Source of the DNA: Saccharomycopsis crataegensis
Lineage: Eukaryota > Ascomycota > Saccharomycetes > Ascoideales > Saccharomycopsidaceae
Reading direction: 5' to 3'
DNA length: 64,000 bases
NCBI RefSeq assembly: GCF_037102585.1
Contig: NW_027043837.1
Coordinates: 558,001 to 622,000, forward strand
Below are positions 40,922 through 50,272 of the stretch, piece by piece. The position numbers were made by a program, and so were the translations under genes. Position 1 is the first letter of the stretch, and every line of letters begins with the position of its first letter. The notes beneath the pieces were generated by a model. It saw nothing but the letters and a program-made list of their open reading frames with translations. It did no database searches and had not been told where the DNA came from.

Positions 40922-42179
40922 GATAAATAATACTGTGGATGACGGGTGATGGAAGGTGAACGAGAAAAACCGAGTGGCGAAGGACGAAAGAAATCGGAAT
41001 CTTTGATCGCACTGCCAATCAATCGCCAGTGGCCCTCTCGGAGAAAACGGGGTGTCGGGCGCCCCCCGTCCATGGATAACCGCACGTGTACTCTTCCATC
41101 ATCTATTATATTATTATCTATTATATTATTATCTATTATACTACTATCTATTATATTATTATGCATTATCTTATTAGCTTATTGAATAGTGCTAGATGAT
41201 GCAAAGAGAATGATCAAAAATTATAGATAGATAGTTGATTAAATACATGGAAAATATCGATCGAATATTGTTCGTAAGTGTCCGTCTTCAGCAGTAATGT
41301 AGCATTCTCAAAACAATACCCATTATAAAGACTATTGGGGACTTTAGAGAATTGGTATCTCTTGATTGAAGATTTTATTCTAGTCGTGTTTCATGGGATA
41401 ATGTAACACACTCTCCTTTGTACTATAAATAATCATTCCTTATTTCTTAACTCATAGGAAAGTGTGGGTTACAAAAACATATCGATTTATTCATTCATTC
41501 ATTCATTCAGTCATTATTGTGCCATTCTTCAGAACAATGGCATTTCAGGACTACTTATTACAATCACAATATTCTGTTAACACCCTTTTTCTTTTTCTTT
41601 TTTTTTTTCCACCTTTTACTCCAACTGTTCCTGAATGAATATTGTTCCTCTTCCTTCACAAATATTCATAGATTGATGTTAAACTAGTCCCAGTGGTCAA
41701 TCCAACTTCTAGAGAAAGATCATTATATGACTTATAGAAGCAAACAGTCATTACAAATAGAATATATATATATATATATATATATATTTGGCCTACACAT
41801 ACTCCAACAGTTTACAAAACATTGATCACTCGAAGACTCGCAATAACCAACCACAAAGAATCAATTAAGCGCGGGTTTGGTTCTTCCAACGAAAAATAAA
41901 TAAGATCCCCCATCAAAGTACCTCCTGAATAATCCTTTAGAGTCCATAAATATCCGTTAATATACAGAGTTACAACGCGTAATTTTGCAAGCTCCACCAT
42001 CCTCATCGACGTGTAAAAAAATGCAAAATGCAAACAAAAAAATTGTGACATCACTTGGTCACTCTGCTAAATGCTTCAAAATATCACCGCCAATTAATTA
42101 TTATATGCCAAAAACTCCTATCCTCAACACCCACAAACAAACAGCCCATCGCTTATCCCTTTAAATAAATCTCCCTTCA
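40922..42179. other. divergent intergenic region, WWM1 / HAD gene
   Basis: Promoter sequence for both genes. It holds a GC-rich patch near 41020-41080, a CACGTG at 41083-41088, a 15-bp minisatellite, (ATTC)n near 41490-41508 and a (TA)n tract near 41763-41787. No gene seen. Confidence 0.55.
41103..41163 (+). repeat. 15-bp minisatellite, four units
   Basis: Units of TCTATTATATTATTA, with the third unit changed at two positions (TACTACTA). On the other strand it translates to Ile/Asp/Asn repeats, which is not coding evidence. Confidence 0.8.
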
Positions 42180-42917
42180 ATGTCAAATGCCACCGAAATA
42201 CACGCTATTCTATGGGACATGGATGGTACTCTCATCAACTCAGAAGACATTTATATCAAGCAACTCAACTCGATCCTCAGTGCCCAATTCCAATCCGGTC
42301 CGCTATCTAAAGAAGTGGTATCGAAGATCCAGGGTCGCCCAGGGCTTAAGATTTCCGAGATCCTCGTCGACGAATACCGACTCGGTGATAGAACTTCCAG
42401 CCAGAAGTTTTATGACATCACTAATCAACCAGAACAGCTTAAATTGTACCGAGAAACCGCTTTCTTGCCAGGAATCCAAGATTTCTTGAGCCACGTTAAA
42501 ACCGTGCACAATTTACCAATGGCCATCGCCACTTCTACCACAAGACTCAAATACAATGCGAAAACTACCCATCTTGACTTCAGTTTCTTTGATCTAACCT
42601 TGACCGGAGGTGATCATCCAAGACTCAAGGGCAAAGGTAAACCACAACCGTATATATGGCACGAGACTTTGGCGGAATTGAACGAAAAACTTGGAACCAA
42701 TATCAAAATGGAAAACTGCTTGATTTTCGAAGACAGTGTCAGTGGCATCCAAAGTGGTCTTGCAGCTGGGGGTAAGACGGTTTGGATTCCAAGTAACCCC
42801 GAGGCAGTTAAAGCGCTTTCTGATGAAGAAATGTCATATTACAAAAGTAATTGCGAGGCCATTCTTGGCGATTTCTTGCAATTTGATAACAATAAATATT
42901 CATTTATTTCATTATAA
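42180..42917 (+). CDS. HAD-superfamily phosphatase, PUDP/HDHD1-like
   Basis: Predicted cytosolic haloacid-dehalogenase phosphatase of 245 residues. Motif I is WDMDGTLI (nucleophile Asp near residue 13), with an alpha-helical cap (residues about 20-90). Motif II is ATST, the Lys of motif III is in KGKPQPY, and motif IV is IFEDSVSGIQSGLAAG. The cap type and the E-D-S-x-x-G ending match beta-phosphoglucomutase-like phosphatases such as pseudouridine-5'-phosphatase and yeast Dog/Gpp enzymes; the substrate is not decidable. The ATG at 42180 is the first in frame and gives a normal length. It converges on MTQ1, with only 21 bp between the two stop codons. Confidence 0.85.
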   Translation: MSNATEIHAILWDMDGTLINSEDIYIKQLNSILSAQFQSGPLSKEVVSKIQGRPGLKISEILVDEYRLGDRTSSQKFYDITNQPEQLKLYRETAFLPGIQDFLSHVKTVHNLPMAIATSTTRLKYNAKTTHLDFSFFDLTLTGGDHPRLKGKGKPQPYIWHETLAELNEKLGTNIKMENCLIFEDSVSGIQSGLAAGGKTVWIPSNPEAVKALSDEEMSYYKSNCEAILGDFLQFDNNKYSFISL

Positions 42918-42938
42918 TACAAAATCTATAATACAAAA

Positions 42939-43793
42939 TCAATATACAAAATCACATAATTTCTTGAAATCGAACCTTCCATCAGGTTTCCATCCCACCA
43001 CGCATCGATGATATCCTGCACTATCCATTAGATACCCAACGTTCCAGCCATGTTTCTTGACAAGATCCCGAACGTGATGTATTTGATTGACGTTGCCTAC
43101 TTCGAACACAAACCCATCACAAGTGTTGAGGTTAGGCTCCAAGAGGTTATGCACCAATGCGTTGTAAAACTCTAGATCCCCCACAAGGGCAAGCTGGGGC
43201 TCAAAGTTCTTGACCGAACGATCGAGCTTAGTGTATTCTTCCCATGGGATATATGGGGGGTTAGAAACCAAAAAATTCACTCCTTTGCAAACATGATGGA
43301 GATCGTCTGTCCAATTTAGGATATCGCATTGTGCCCAATGAACAATATCGTCACAGCGGTTTGATTGCTGGTTGAATTTCGCCAATGAAAGGCATGATGT
43401 GTCAATATCGATCCCCACTATATTACTTCCGGTACCATTGAACAGTAGAGCCACACATCCTGTGCCAGTACAAGCATCGATGATCTTGACGTTGCTGATG
43501 AACGGTTTGATTCTGGCGATCCATTCCTCAGTTTCCCAACGAGGGATGAGTGTGCCCTCGGCACATTTTATTGAAAGATCAAGGAACGGCTGGTCCCCGA
43601 GAATGTATTGCAATGGTCGATAGTTGGACCTCTGGACAATTGCCCAGGGCAACTTGGGTTTGGGGACTTCTTTACGAAGCCATCGTAGTTCTGCCTGTGC
43701 TCCTGAAAGAGAGCGAGTGACGGGAAGAAGGGGCACAAGCAAGGGGTCTGTTCTTAAAGCCTGTCTAAACACCAGGGGAGGGATCCGAGGCAT
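42939..43793 (-). CDS. MTQ1: mitochondrial release-factor glutamine methyltransferase Mtq1
   Basis: HemK/PrmC-family SAM-dependent methyltransferase; Mtq1 methylates the Gln of the GGQ motif in the mitochondrial release factor Mrf1. The 284-residue protein begins MPRIPPLVFRQALRTDPLLV, close to the yeast Mtq1 start, which lacks a long presequence. It has LQYILGDQPFLDLSIKC and LIPRWETEEW (the N-terminal substrate domain), the SAM-binding motif DACTGTGCVALLF, and the catalytic SNPPYIP near residue 177, with FEPQLALVGD after it. The ATG is read from 43793. It shares a 355-bp divergent promoter with STH1. Confidence 0.94.
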   Translation of the reverse strand: MPRIPPLVFRQALRTDPLLVPLLPVTRSLSGAQAELRWLRKEVPKPKLPWAIVQRSNYRPLQYILGDQPFLDLSIKCAEGTLIPRWETEEWIARIKPFISNVKIIDACTGTGCVALLFNGTGSNIVGIDIDTSCLSLAKFNQQSNRCDDIVHWAQCDILNWTDDLHHVCKGVNFLVSNPPYIPWEEYTKLDRSVKNFEPQLALVGDLEFYNALVHNLLEPNLNTCDGFVFEVGNVNQIHHVRDLVKKHGWNVGYLMDSAGYHRCVVGWKPDGRFDFKKLCDFVY

Positions 43794-44148
43794 CTTATAA
43801 TATAGATATCGACATATGATAATAATAATAATACATAATATGTAATCTGTAACATATATATATAAATATAATAGATGGAAGAATATTGGCGGTATAATGT
43901 GAAGTGCACCGGGTGACCCCCATCCAGTCGCGAGGTTTTTTTTTTTTTTTTGTTTTTTGCGGCAAAAAAAATGGAAATCTCAAATTTTTCTGCACACAAC
44001 AAAACAACAGACGAAAAAGCACGACGCGAAAGATCCATAACATCATCACCACATCACCAAACCAGGCAACGTGTGTGTCATTCCTACTACTACGAACTTG
44101 TGCATCACCCAGAAAAAAAAAATATAAAATAAAATAGGATAACAAGAA

Positions 44149-47100
44149 ATGTCCACCGCCCCATTGGAAATTCCAGAGCCCCTGGACTCCCATGAGGTGG
44201 AGCTTTTATTACAACGTTACAATGCTCTTTATAACCATGACACTATCAACGCAAAGAAAAGGAAAGACGGCGAAGAAACACCCAAAATGTTAAGTCCTGC
44301 TGTCGTGAAAGAACTCAACGCCATTGAGAAAGTATTACATAAGCTTAGTACCGACCACTCCTGTTGTTTGGACCAATGGCGGAAAGTGAAAGATTTATCA
44401 TCTACAAATGTCGCATCTTATGATTTGGATCTACTCAAGAAACAAATTATTGGGTTCAACTTACTTTCTCGTGATTTGGATTTGCCAAATGAATTGCAAT
44501 TTGACTTTGGTCGCAGCAGTGTTTATGGCGACGACATTTCCTTAGGCTCTTCGCCATCATCATTGTCTGACATTGAAGATGCTGGTAAACTTGAACCAAT
44601 TGAAATCGAAGCTTCTAATTTTGAAGAGCGCTATTATAATTTCATTCCAAAGGACTCTATAGCCCTAATCAAAGATGATTTTTACCACGACGTGGTTGGT
44701 AACAAATATGCCGAGACAAGAATTTCTAACAAGATCTCTGACCGAGTAACAGAACTTGAATCACTACCATCTACCATCGCCAATATCAACACCAAAAAAC
44801 TTGTGGAAAATTTCAATAAACCATCATCTCAAAGATATGACAACAGTATTGACCAACTCAAAGTAAATTCGCTTGTCGAGCTTAAATCTCTCAAGCTTCT
44901 TGCCAAACAAAAGCAATTACGTCAAGCTCTTCTTGCTGGGGCTACTCAGAAATTCCATCATGAAGATCTTAAAGATACAAGCTCTATCATCCAAGCGAAA
45001 CGTCAACTGAATGTGCGCCTTAAAGTTGTGGCTCCTCAAACTTCACGATTGGCAGAACAATTAGAAGAAGCCCAGAAACGTGAACAACGTAATGCTTTGT
45101 ACGCCAAACGTCGCCTAGTACTAAATAAGAAAGTTGGCGCGATCAATGAATTATTGTACAACCAGAATGAAGTGCGCACCAATCGCTCACAATTTTTCTT
45201 TAAAGCGGTTTCTAATTTCCATCAACAATCAGAAAAGGAAGCCGCCAAACGCCAGGAACGTACTGCTAAGGAAAGATTGCAAGCTCTTAAAGCTAACGAT
45301 GAAGAAGCCTATCTTAAGTTGCTTGATCAAACCAAAGATACTCGTATTACCCATCTTTTGCGACAAACAAATTCTTTCTTGCAGTCTTTGGCCGACGCGG
45401 TTAAAGTTCAACAAGCCGAATCTAAACAATTGAAGAGTAAATCCGGTGATCAATTGGAAAATGAAGAAGGTGATGATGAAGAAGTCGATAATGTAGATTA
45501 TTATGGAATTGTCCATAGAGTCAAGGAAAACATTTCCAAGCAACCATCGATTCTTGTTGGGGGTACTCTTAAAGAATATCAATTGAAGGGTCTCGAGTGG
45601 ATGGTTTCTCTTTACAATAATCACTTGAATGGTATTTTAGCCGATGAAATGGGTCTTGGTAAAACTATTCAATCCATTTCTTTGGTTACCCATTTAATCG
45701 AAGTGAAAAAGGAAAGAGCGCCATTTCTCATCATTGTGCCATTGTCAACTATTACTAATTGGACGCTTGAATGTGAAAGATGGGCTCCAACTGTTAAAAA
45801 AATTGTTTACAAAGGTACTCCTAACCAACGTAAATTGTTGGCCCATGATGTTCGCCGTGGAGATTTCCAGATTCTATTGACTACCTATGAATATATTATC
45901 AAGGATAAATCTTTACTTTCCAAAATTAGATGGGCCCATATGATCATTGATGAAGGTCATAGAATGAAAAACTCTCAGTCCAAGTTATCTTTTACTTTGA
46001 CCACTTATTACCATACAAAGAACCGTTTGATTTTAACCGGTACTCCATTACAAAACAATTTACCTGAATTGTGGGCATTGTTGAATTTCGTGTTGCCAAA
46101 GATTTTCAATTCGCAAAAGACTTTTGATGAATGGTTCAACACTCCGTTTGCCAATAGTGGATCGAGTGAGAAATTGGAATTAAGTGAAGAAGAAAATTTG
46201 TTGGTTATTAGAAGATTGCATAAAGTTCTTCGTCCATTCTTGTTGCGTCGTTTGAAAAAAGATGTTGAAAAAGACTTGCCAGATAAAGTCGAAAAAGTGG
46301 TCAAGTGTAAGTTTTCTGGGTTACAATATGCCTTATATCAACAAATGCTCCGTCATAATGCGTTGTTTCTTGGGTCATCGATCAACAATGGAACAACTAA
46401 AGGTGGTGTCAAAGGGTTGAACAATAAAATTATGCAGCTTCGTAAAATTTGCAACCATCCTTATGTGTTTGAAGAAGTTGAAGATCTTATTAATCCATCG
46501 CGTTTATCTAATGACTTTTTGTGGCGTGTTTCCGGGAAATTTGAACTTCTTGACAGAGTGCTTCCAAAATTCAAGGCTACCAATCACAGAGTTTTAATTT
46601 TTTTCCAAATGACTTCGGTGATGGATATTATGGAAGATTATTTAAGGTACAGAGGAATGCAATATCTTCGTTTAGATGGTAGTACCAAAGCCGACGAACG
46701 TCAAGATATGTTAAAGGCTTTTAACGCTCCAAACTCGCCATATTTTGCGTTTTTGCTTTCCACAAGAGCTGGTGGTTTAGGTCTTAATTTGCAAACTGCT
46801 GATACCGTTATCATCTTTGATAGTGATTGGAACCCTCATCAAGATTTACAAGCCCAAGATAGAGCCCATCGTATTGGTCAAAAGAATGAAGTTCGTATTT
46901 TACGTCTTATTACCAATGATTCGGTCGAAGAAGTGATTTTGGAAAGGGCCCATGAGAAATTGAACATTGATGGTAAAGTTATTCAGGCCGGTAAGTTTGA
47001 TAATAAGTCGAGTGCTGAAGAACAAGAAGCTTTCCTTAGAAGATTGCTTGAGGCCGAAGAGATGAGAAAGAAGGTGGAAACCGAAGAAGACGATGGTAAC

Positions 47101-48003
47101 TTGGATGACGACGAACTCAATGAGATTTTGGCTCGGTCTGATGATGAAAAAGTTTTGTTCAAAAAGCTCGATAAGGAAAGACAGAAAGAGGATAGCGACG
47201 TGTCTAGATTGATGACGATAGAGGAACTACCAGACGTTTTCAGTGAAGAGAATGTCGAAAAGCATTTAAACAAGAATAACATTGAAGAAGAAGAATTGGG
47301 AAAGCATAGAGAACGTAAGAGAGTGATGTATGATGATGGTCTTACTGAAGAACAATGGTTGGAAGCCATTGATGACGATGAAATGACAGTGGAAGATGCT
47401 ATCCATAAAAACCAGACGAAACTCGCGAAAAGAAATGGTGAATTACCAAATTCAAAGAAGAGATCAAGAACTTCTGGTGACTTCGTGGTAGGCGATGATG
47501 AAGAGGTTGATGAGGAGGCGGGCTCGAGCCATGAAAATTTGAAAGTTGAAGAAATGGATGAAAATTTCTCTGATGATGATCTATCAGATGGTGAGCCAAA
47601 GAAAAAGAAGAAGAAGAAGAAGTCCACTAAGATTAGCAATGGTGTGGCTTCCAAACCTAATGGGAAATCATCAATGTTGCTAGACCCAGAATCGTTAGAA
47701 AAATGCCAAAGACTACTTAGTGAAGTATCGGCATTGACTGATGACAATAATGCTCTTCTTTGCGAGTTATTTTTGAAGTTGCCATCGAAAAAGCTTTACC
47801 CTGATTATTATCAAATTATCGAGAAGCCGATTAGTATATCTGAGATTTCAAAAAACTTGAAACAAAACAAGTATGCTTCATATTATGATTTGATCAATGA
47901 CTTCAAGTTGATGATACAGAATGCAAAAACCTACAATGAACCGGAAAGTTTTGTATATGAAAACGCTGCGAAGATTGACGAGTTTATTGACAAGTTTGAG
48001 TAA
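44149..48003 (+). CDS. STH1: RSC chromatin-remodelling ATPase Sth1
   Basis: SNF2-family DNA translocase, the motor of the essential RSC complex that slides and ejects promoter nucleosomes. The 1284-residue protein has an HSA/post-HSA region near residues 280-420 that docks actin-related proteins, a DEXDc domain with Walker A DEMGLGKTIQS near residue 497 and DEGH near 600, and a helicase C domain with LSTRAGGLGLNLQTADTVII and QAQDRAHRIGQ near 870-910. The SnAC-like stretch (about 960-1110) follows, then a Lys-rich patch and a C-terminal bromodomain (LPSKKLYPDYYQIIEKPIS). Length and the bromodomain at the very end fit Sth1 better than the longer, Gln-rich Snf2. The start is the first ATG and agrees with the STH1 N-terminus length. 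Confidence 0.9.
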   Translation: MSTAPLEIPEPLDSHEVELLLQRYNALYNHDTINAKKRKDGEETPKMLSPAVVKELNAIEKVLHKLSTDHSCCLDQWRKVKDLSSTNVASYDLDLLKKQIIGFNLLSRDLDLPNELQFDFGRSSVYGDDISLGSSPSSLSDIEDAGKLEPIEIEASNFEERYYNFIPKDSIALIKDDFYHDVVGNKYAETRISNKISDRVTELESLPSTIANINTKKLVENFNKPSSQRYDNSIDQLKVNSLVELKSLKLLAKQKQLRQALLAGATQKFHHEDLKDTSSIIQAKRQLNVRLKVVAPQTSRLAEQLEEAQKREQRNALYAKRRLVLNKKVGAINELLYNQNEVRTNRSQFFFKAVSNFHQQSEKEAAKRQERTAKERLQALKANDEEAYLKLLDQTKDTRITHLLRQTNSFLQSLADAVKVQQAESKQLKSKSGDQLENEEGDDEEVDNVDYYGIVHRVKENISKQPSILVGGTLKEYQLKGLEWMVSLYNNHLNGILADEMGLGKTIQSISLVTHLIEVKKERAPFLIIVPLSTITNWTLECERWAPTVKKIVYKGTPNQRKLLAHDVRRGDFQILLTTYEYIIKDKSLLSKIRWAHMIIDEGHRMKNSQSKLSFTLTTYYHTKNRLILTGTPLQNNLPELWALLNFVLPKIFNSQKTFDEWFNTPFANSGSSEKLELSEEENLLVIRRLHKVLRPFLLRRLKKDVEKDLPDKVEKVVKCKFSGLQYALYQQMLRHNALFLGSSINNGTTKGGVKGLNNKIMQLRKICNHPYVFEEVEDLINPSRLSNDFLWRVSGKFELLDRVLPKFKATNHRVLIFFQMTSVMDIMEDYLRYRGMQYLRLDGSTKADERQDMLKAFNAPNSPYFAFLLSTRAGGLGLNLQTADTVIIFDSDWNPHQDLQAQDRAHRIGQKNEVRILRLITNDSVEEVILERAHEKLNIDGKVIQAGKFDNKSSAEEQEAFLRRLLEAEEMRKKVETEEDDGNLDDDELNEILARSDDEKVLFKKLDKERQKEDSDVSRLMTIEELPDVFSEENVEKHLNKNNIEEEELGKHRERKRVMYDDGLTEEQWLEAIDDDEMTVEDAIHKNQTKLAKRNGELPNSKKRSRTSGDFVVGDDEEVDEEAGSSHENLKVEEMDENFSDDDLSDGEPKKKKKKKKSTKISNGVASKPNGKSSMLLDPESLEKCQRLLSEVSALTDDNNALLCELFLKLPSKKLYPDYYQIIEKPISISEISKNLKQNKYASYYDLINDFKLMIQNAKTYNEPESFVYENAAKIDEFIDKFE

Positions 48004-48431
48004 TTGGTGCTGGGCTTTCACTTTTTTTTTTTTCTTTTCTTTTATTTTATTTTGCCATTTTGGCTTTCTTTACTGTTATTTTTTGTCTAATTTTTTTTTT
48101 TTTTTTTTTTTTTAAAAAATTTCGACGACTGTCTGGTATTTTCTCTTGTTTTTTGTTTTTATTTTTTTATGTAATAAACCTCTTCAATTTTTGTATACTA
48201 ATAATAATAACTTACGGAAAACAATATTGTATATGATGCTGATGATGATGATGGCCGGATTGTCACAATTTGCTTATGGTTAGCTTCACGCTGATTTGCT
48301 CACCAAAAAAAGAGAGACACAGTCACGTGCGAGAATCAAGAAATGACAAAAAAAAAAAATAACTGATACTTTTACTAATCCTTGGGGGATTTATTCAACA
48401 CCAATTTGATAGAACTAAACAATAATCGAAG
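48004..48431. other. STH1 terminator region and GRX5 promoter
   Basis: T runs near 48023-48032 and 48093-48112 follow STH1. The GRX5 promoter holds a Cbf1-type site at 48322-48329. No other gene seen. Confidence 0.55.
48322..48329 (+). promoter_or_regulatory. GTCACGTG Cbf1-type E-box
   Basis: Perfect GTCACGTG, about 100 bp upstream of the GRX5 ATG. Cbf1 binds RTCACRTG in yeasts and controls sulfur and respiratory genes; use here is inference. Confidence 0.5.
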
Positions 48432-49095
48432 ATGTTTTCTAGACAGTTGTTGAACTCAAGCAGGTTGGTGAGTACTTTTTGTTAATTATCTTTTTTATTT
48501 TTTGTTTCAGTTTGTAGACAGATTTTCTAACCAAAAAGTATAGATTAACCGTTCTGTTTCCACTCAAGCCATTAGATGTTCATTCAGATCATTTTCTATG
48601 ATTAGAAATGGTGGATTGACTAATAACAAGTTGGCTTCTGAAGTACAAAACCGCTCTCCATTGTACTTGAACCACGGTATTTCCACCAGAAGATTCTTGT
48701 CTACGGAGATGCAACAATCGATTGGGGAAGCCGTCAAATCAGCCCCAGTGGTGCTTTTCATGAAAGGTACTCCAGAAGCCCCAGCGTGTGGGTTTTCTCG
48801 TGCCACTATCCAATTGCTCGGGTCGATTGGGGTGAATCCAGATAAATTTGCCGCGTACAATGTCCTTGAAGACAATGAACTTAGACAAGGGATCAAAGAA
48901 TTCAGCGACTGGCCAACGATCCCACAACTTTACGTGAATGGTGAGTTTGTCGGGGGTTGTGATATCGTCACTAGCATGGCCCAAAGTGGGGAATTGTTGG
49001 AAATGTTGGAAAAAGATGGGTTGTTAGTTTACGAAGAAGAAGAAGCCGACATCGAGACCCCAACTTCTAGTGATGTTAAGCCTGCCAAGAGATGA
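48432..49095 (+). CDS. GRX5: mitochondrial monothiol glutaredoxin Grx5, one intron
   Basis: Grx5 carries 2Fe-2S clusters from Isu1 to later steps of mitochondrial Fe-S assembly. The model is exon 48432-48467, intron 48468-48543, exon 48544-49095, 195 residues. The leader [12 protein letters not shown] plus [20 protein letters not shown] is Arg/Ser-rich without acids, a good mitochondrial presequence; it is lost if the later ATG at 48598 is used. The core has [20 protein letters not shown] with the CGFS active site near residue 93, then [20 protein letters not shown], the cis-Pro and GG glutathione-binding motifs. The presequence is longer than in S. cerevisiae Grx5 (150 residues). The C-terminus adds an acidic tail. 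Confidence 0.95.
48468..48543 (+). other. intron of GRX5
   Basis: Donor GTGAGT, branch-like TTCTAAC at about 48525-48531, acceptor AGTATAG ending at 48543; 76 nt, phase 0. An earlier TTTCAG at 48510 would lead into a stop, so the later acceptor must be used. Confidence 0.85.
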
Positions 49096-50272
49096 GTAAT
49101 CTCATTGTGTTATCTCGTTGCATTTTTCGTGAAGGAATTAATTCTCTTTTTATATTTTTTCTTTTCTTCTGTACTTTCTACTTGGCTCAAAAAGAAGTGT
49201 GTATATATATATGGTGCCAGATTTAGAGGATTTGAAATATACTTGATGATATTTTTTTATTTATTTCATGAAGAAAGTGTAGTGTAATAATGTTGTAACT
49301 ATCCAAAAAAAAAAACAGTATATATATACATATATGAAGAGAATGCTATGATCTGTGGTAATACATGGATGACATTGAGTGTGAATTGTATTAGATTTAA
49401 TTGGTGTAATTTCTGATACGAGGGTTTGCAACATTTAAGATCAATAAACTATATAAGTACTATACAACCCAACTGCCTAATCAGGATATGCTTCATTGTC
49501 ATTTGAGCATATCCCGACACTAACAAACCCCAAGGATATACGTTAATGTTGATCTACAATTTGTCCAATTCTACTGAAACCTGAAATCATACCTAATTTA
49601 ATAAATATATCGAATTATCAATGTTGATTTACTTTTGAGGACCTTAAACCAAGAAATATTAATATGTATATATATATATATATATATCAATCAGCAATTG
49701 AAAGAGATACGTGATAATAATAAAGAACTAGTTCTCCATTATTCATTGGGGGTTCATGGTGTGGTATCTCACGCGGAGATAACCAACCAACCTGGTTGGT
49801 GTCTAGGTCCTGTGCCCATATATTATCGTAAAACGACGTAAAATTAATGAGCTATTGTACTAAACCATGTAAAACAACCCAAGATTAGGGATATTACACG
49901 ATTTAATGGGTCCCAATCCCTCGTCGCGCTAGTGCTTCCTAAATCATGGACATGGAGCCTGAAACAGGCAGGAAGGTTTCAGAGCCCGGCGTATGCAGGA
50001 TAGCTGGATACCACCCACACTTTTACACCCACACGCAAATATATGTCACAGCATATATATATATATCAGAGGTGAATGACATAAAACAATTTAACTCAAT
50101 ATACTTTCAATTTGCAAGTGCCTTTTTCTTCCCCCCCTCACATTCTTGTGCTTTTTCTATATTCTAGCCCATTCATTGGCAGCATTAGTTGATAAAGTTC
50201 GGTGTGCATGCATAATATATAACTCATAGAAAAAAGCATCAACGATTATCATCAAGAAGAATAACGATAAAA
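49096..50272. other. upstream region of the first CRH gene
   Basis: AT-rich, with (TA)n near 49200-49212, 49668-49687 and 50057-50065, an inverted repeat ACCAACC-T-GGTTGGT near 49786-49800 and a pair of TGAAAC motifs. No gene seen. Confidence 0.55.
49959..49982. promoter_or_regulatory. inverted pair of TGAAAC (Ste12-type) motifs
   Basis: CTGAAACA at 49959-49966 and GTTTCAG at 49976-49982 face each other, about 300 bp upstream of the first CRH ATG. TGAAACA is the core pheromone response element bound by Ste12 in yeasts; occupancy is inference. Confidence 0.4.

Noticed and set aside
46983-47747. Minus-strand frame of 254 codons, Ser-rich
   Set aside because: Antisense to the acidic Glu/Asp region of STH1; composition is the complement of GAA/GAT runs.
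48236-48300. Possible C/D box snoRNA (ATGATGA near the start, CTGA near the end)
   Set aside because: The TGATGA arises from a (GAT)n run and the flanks cannot form a terminal stem.
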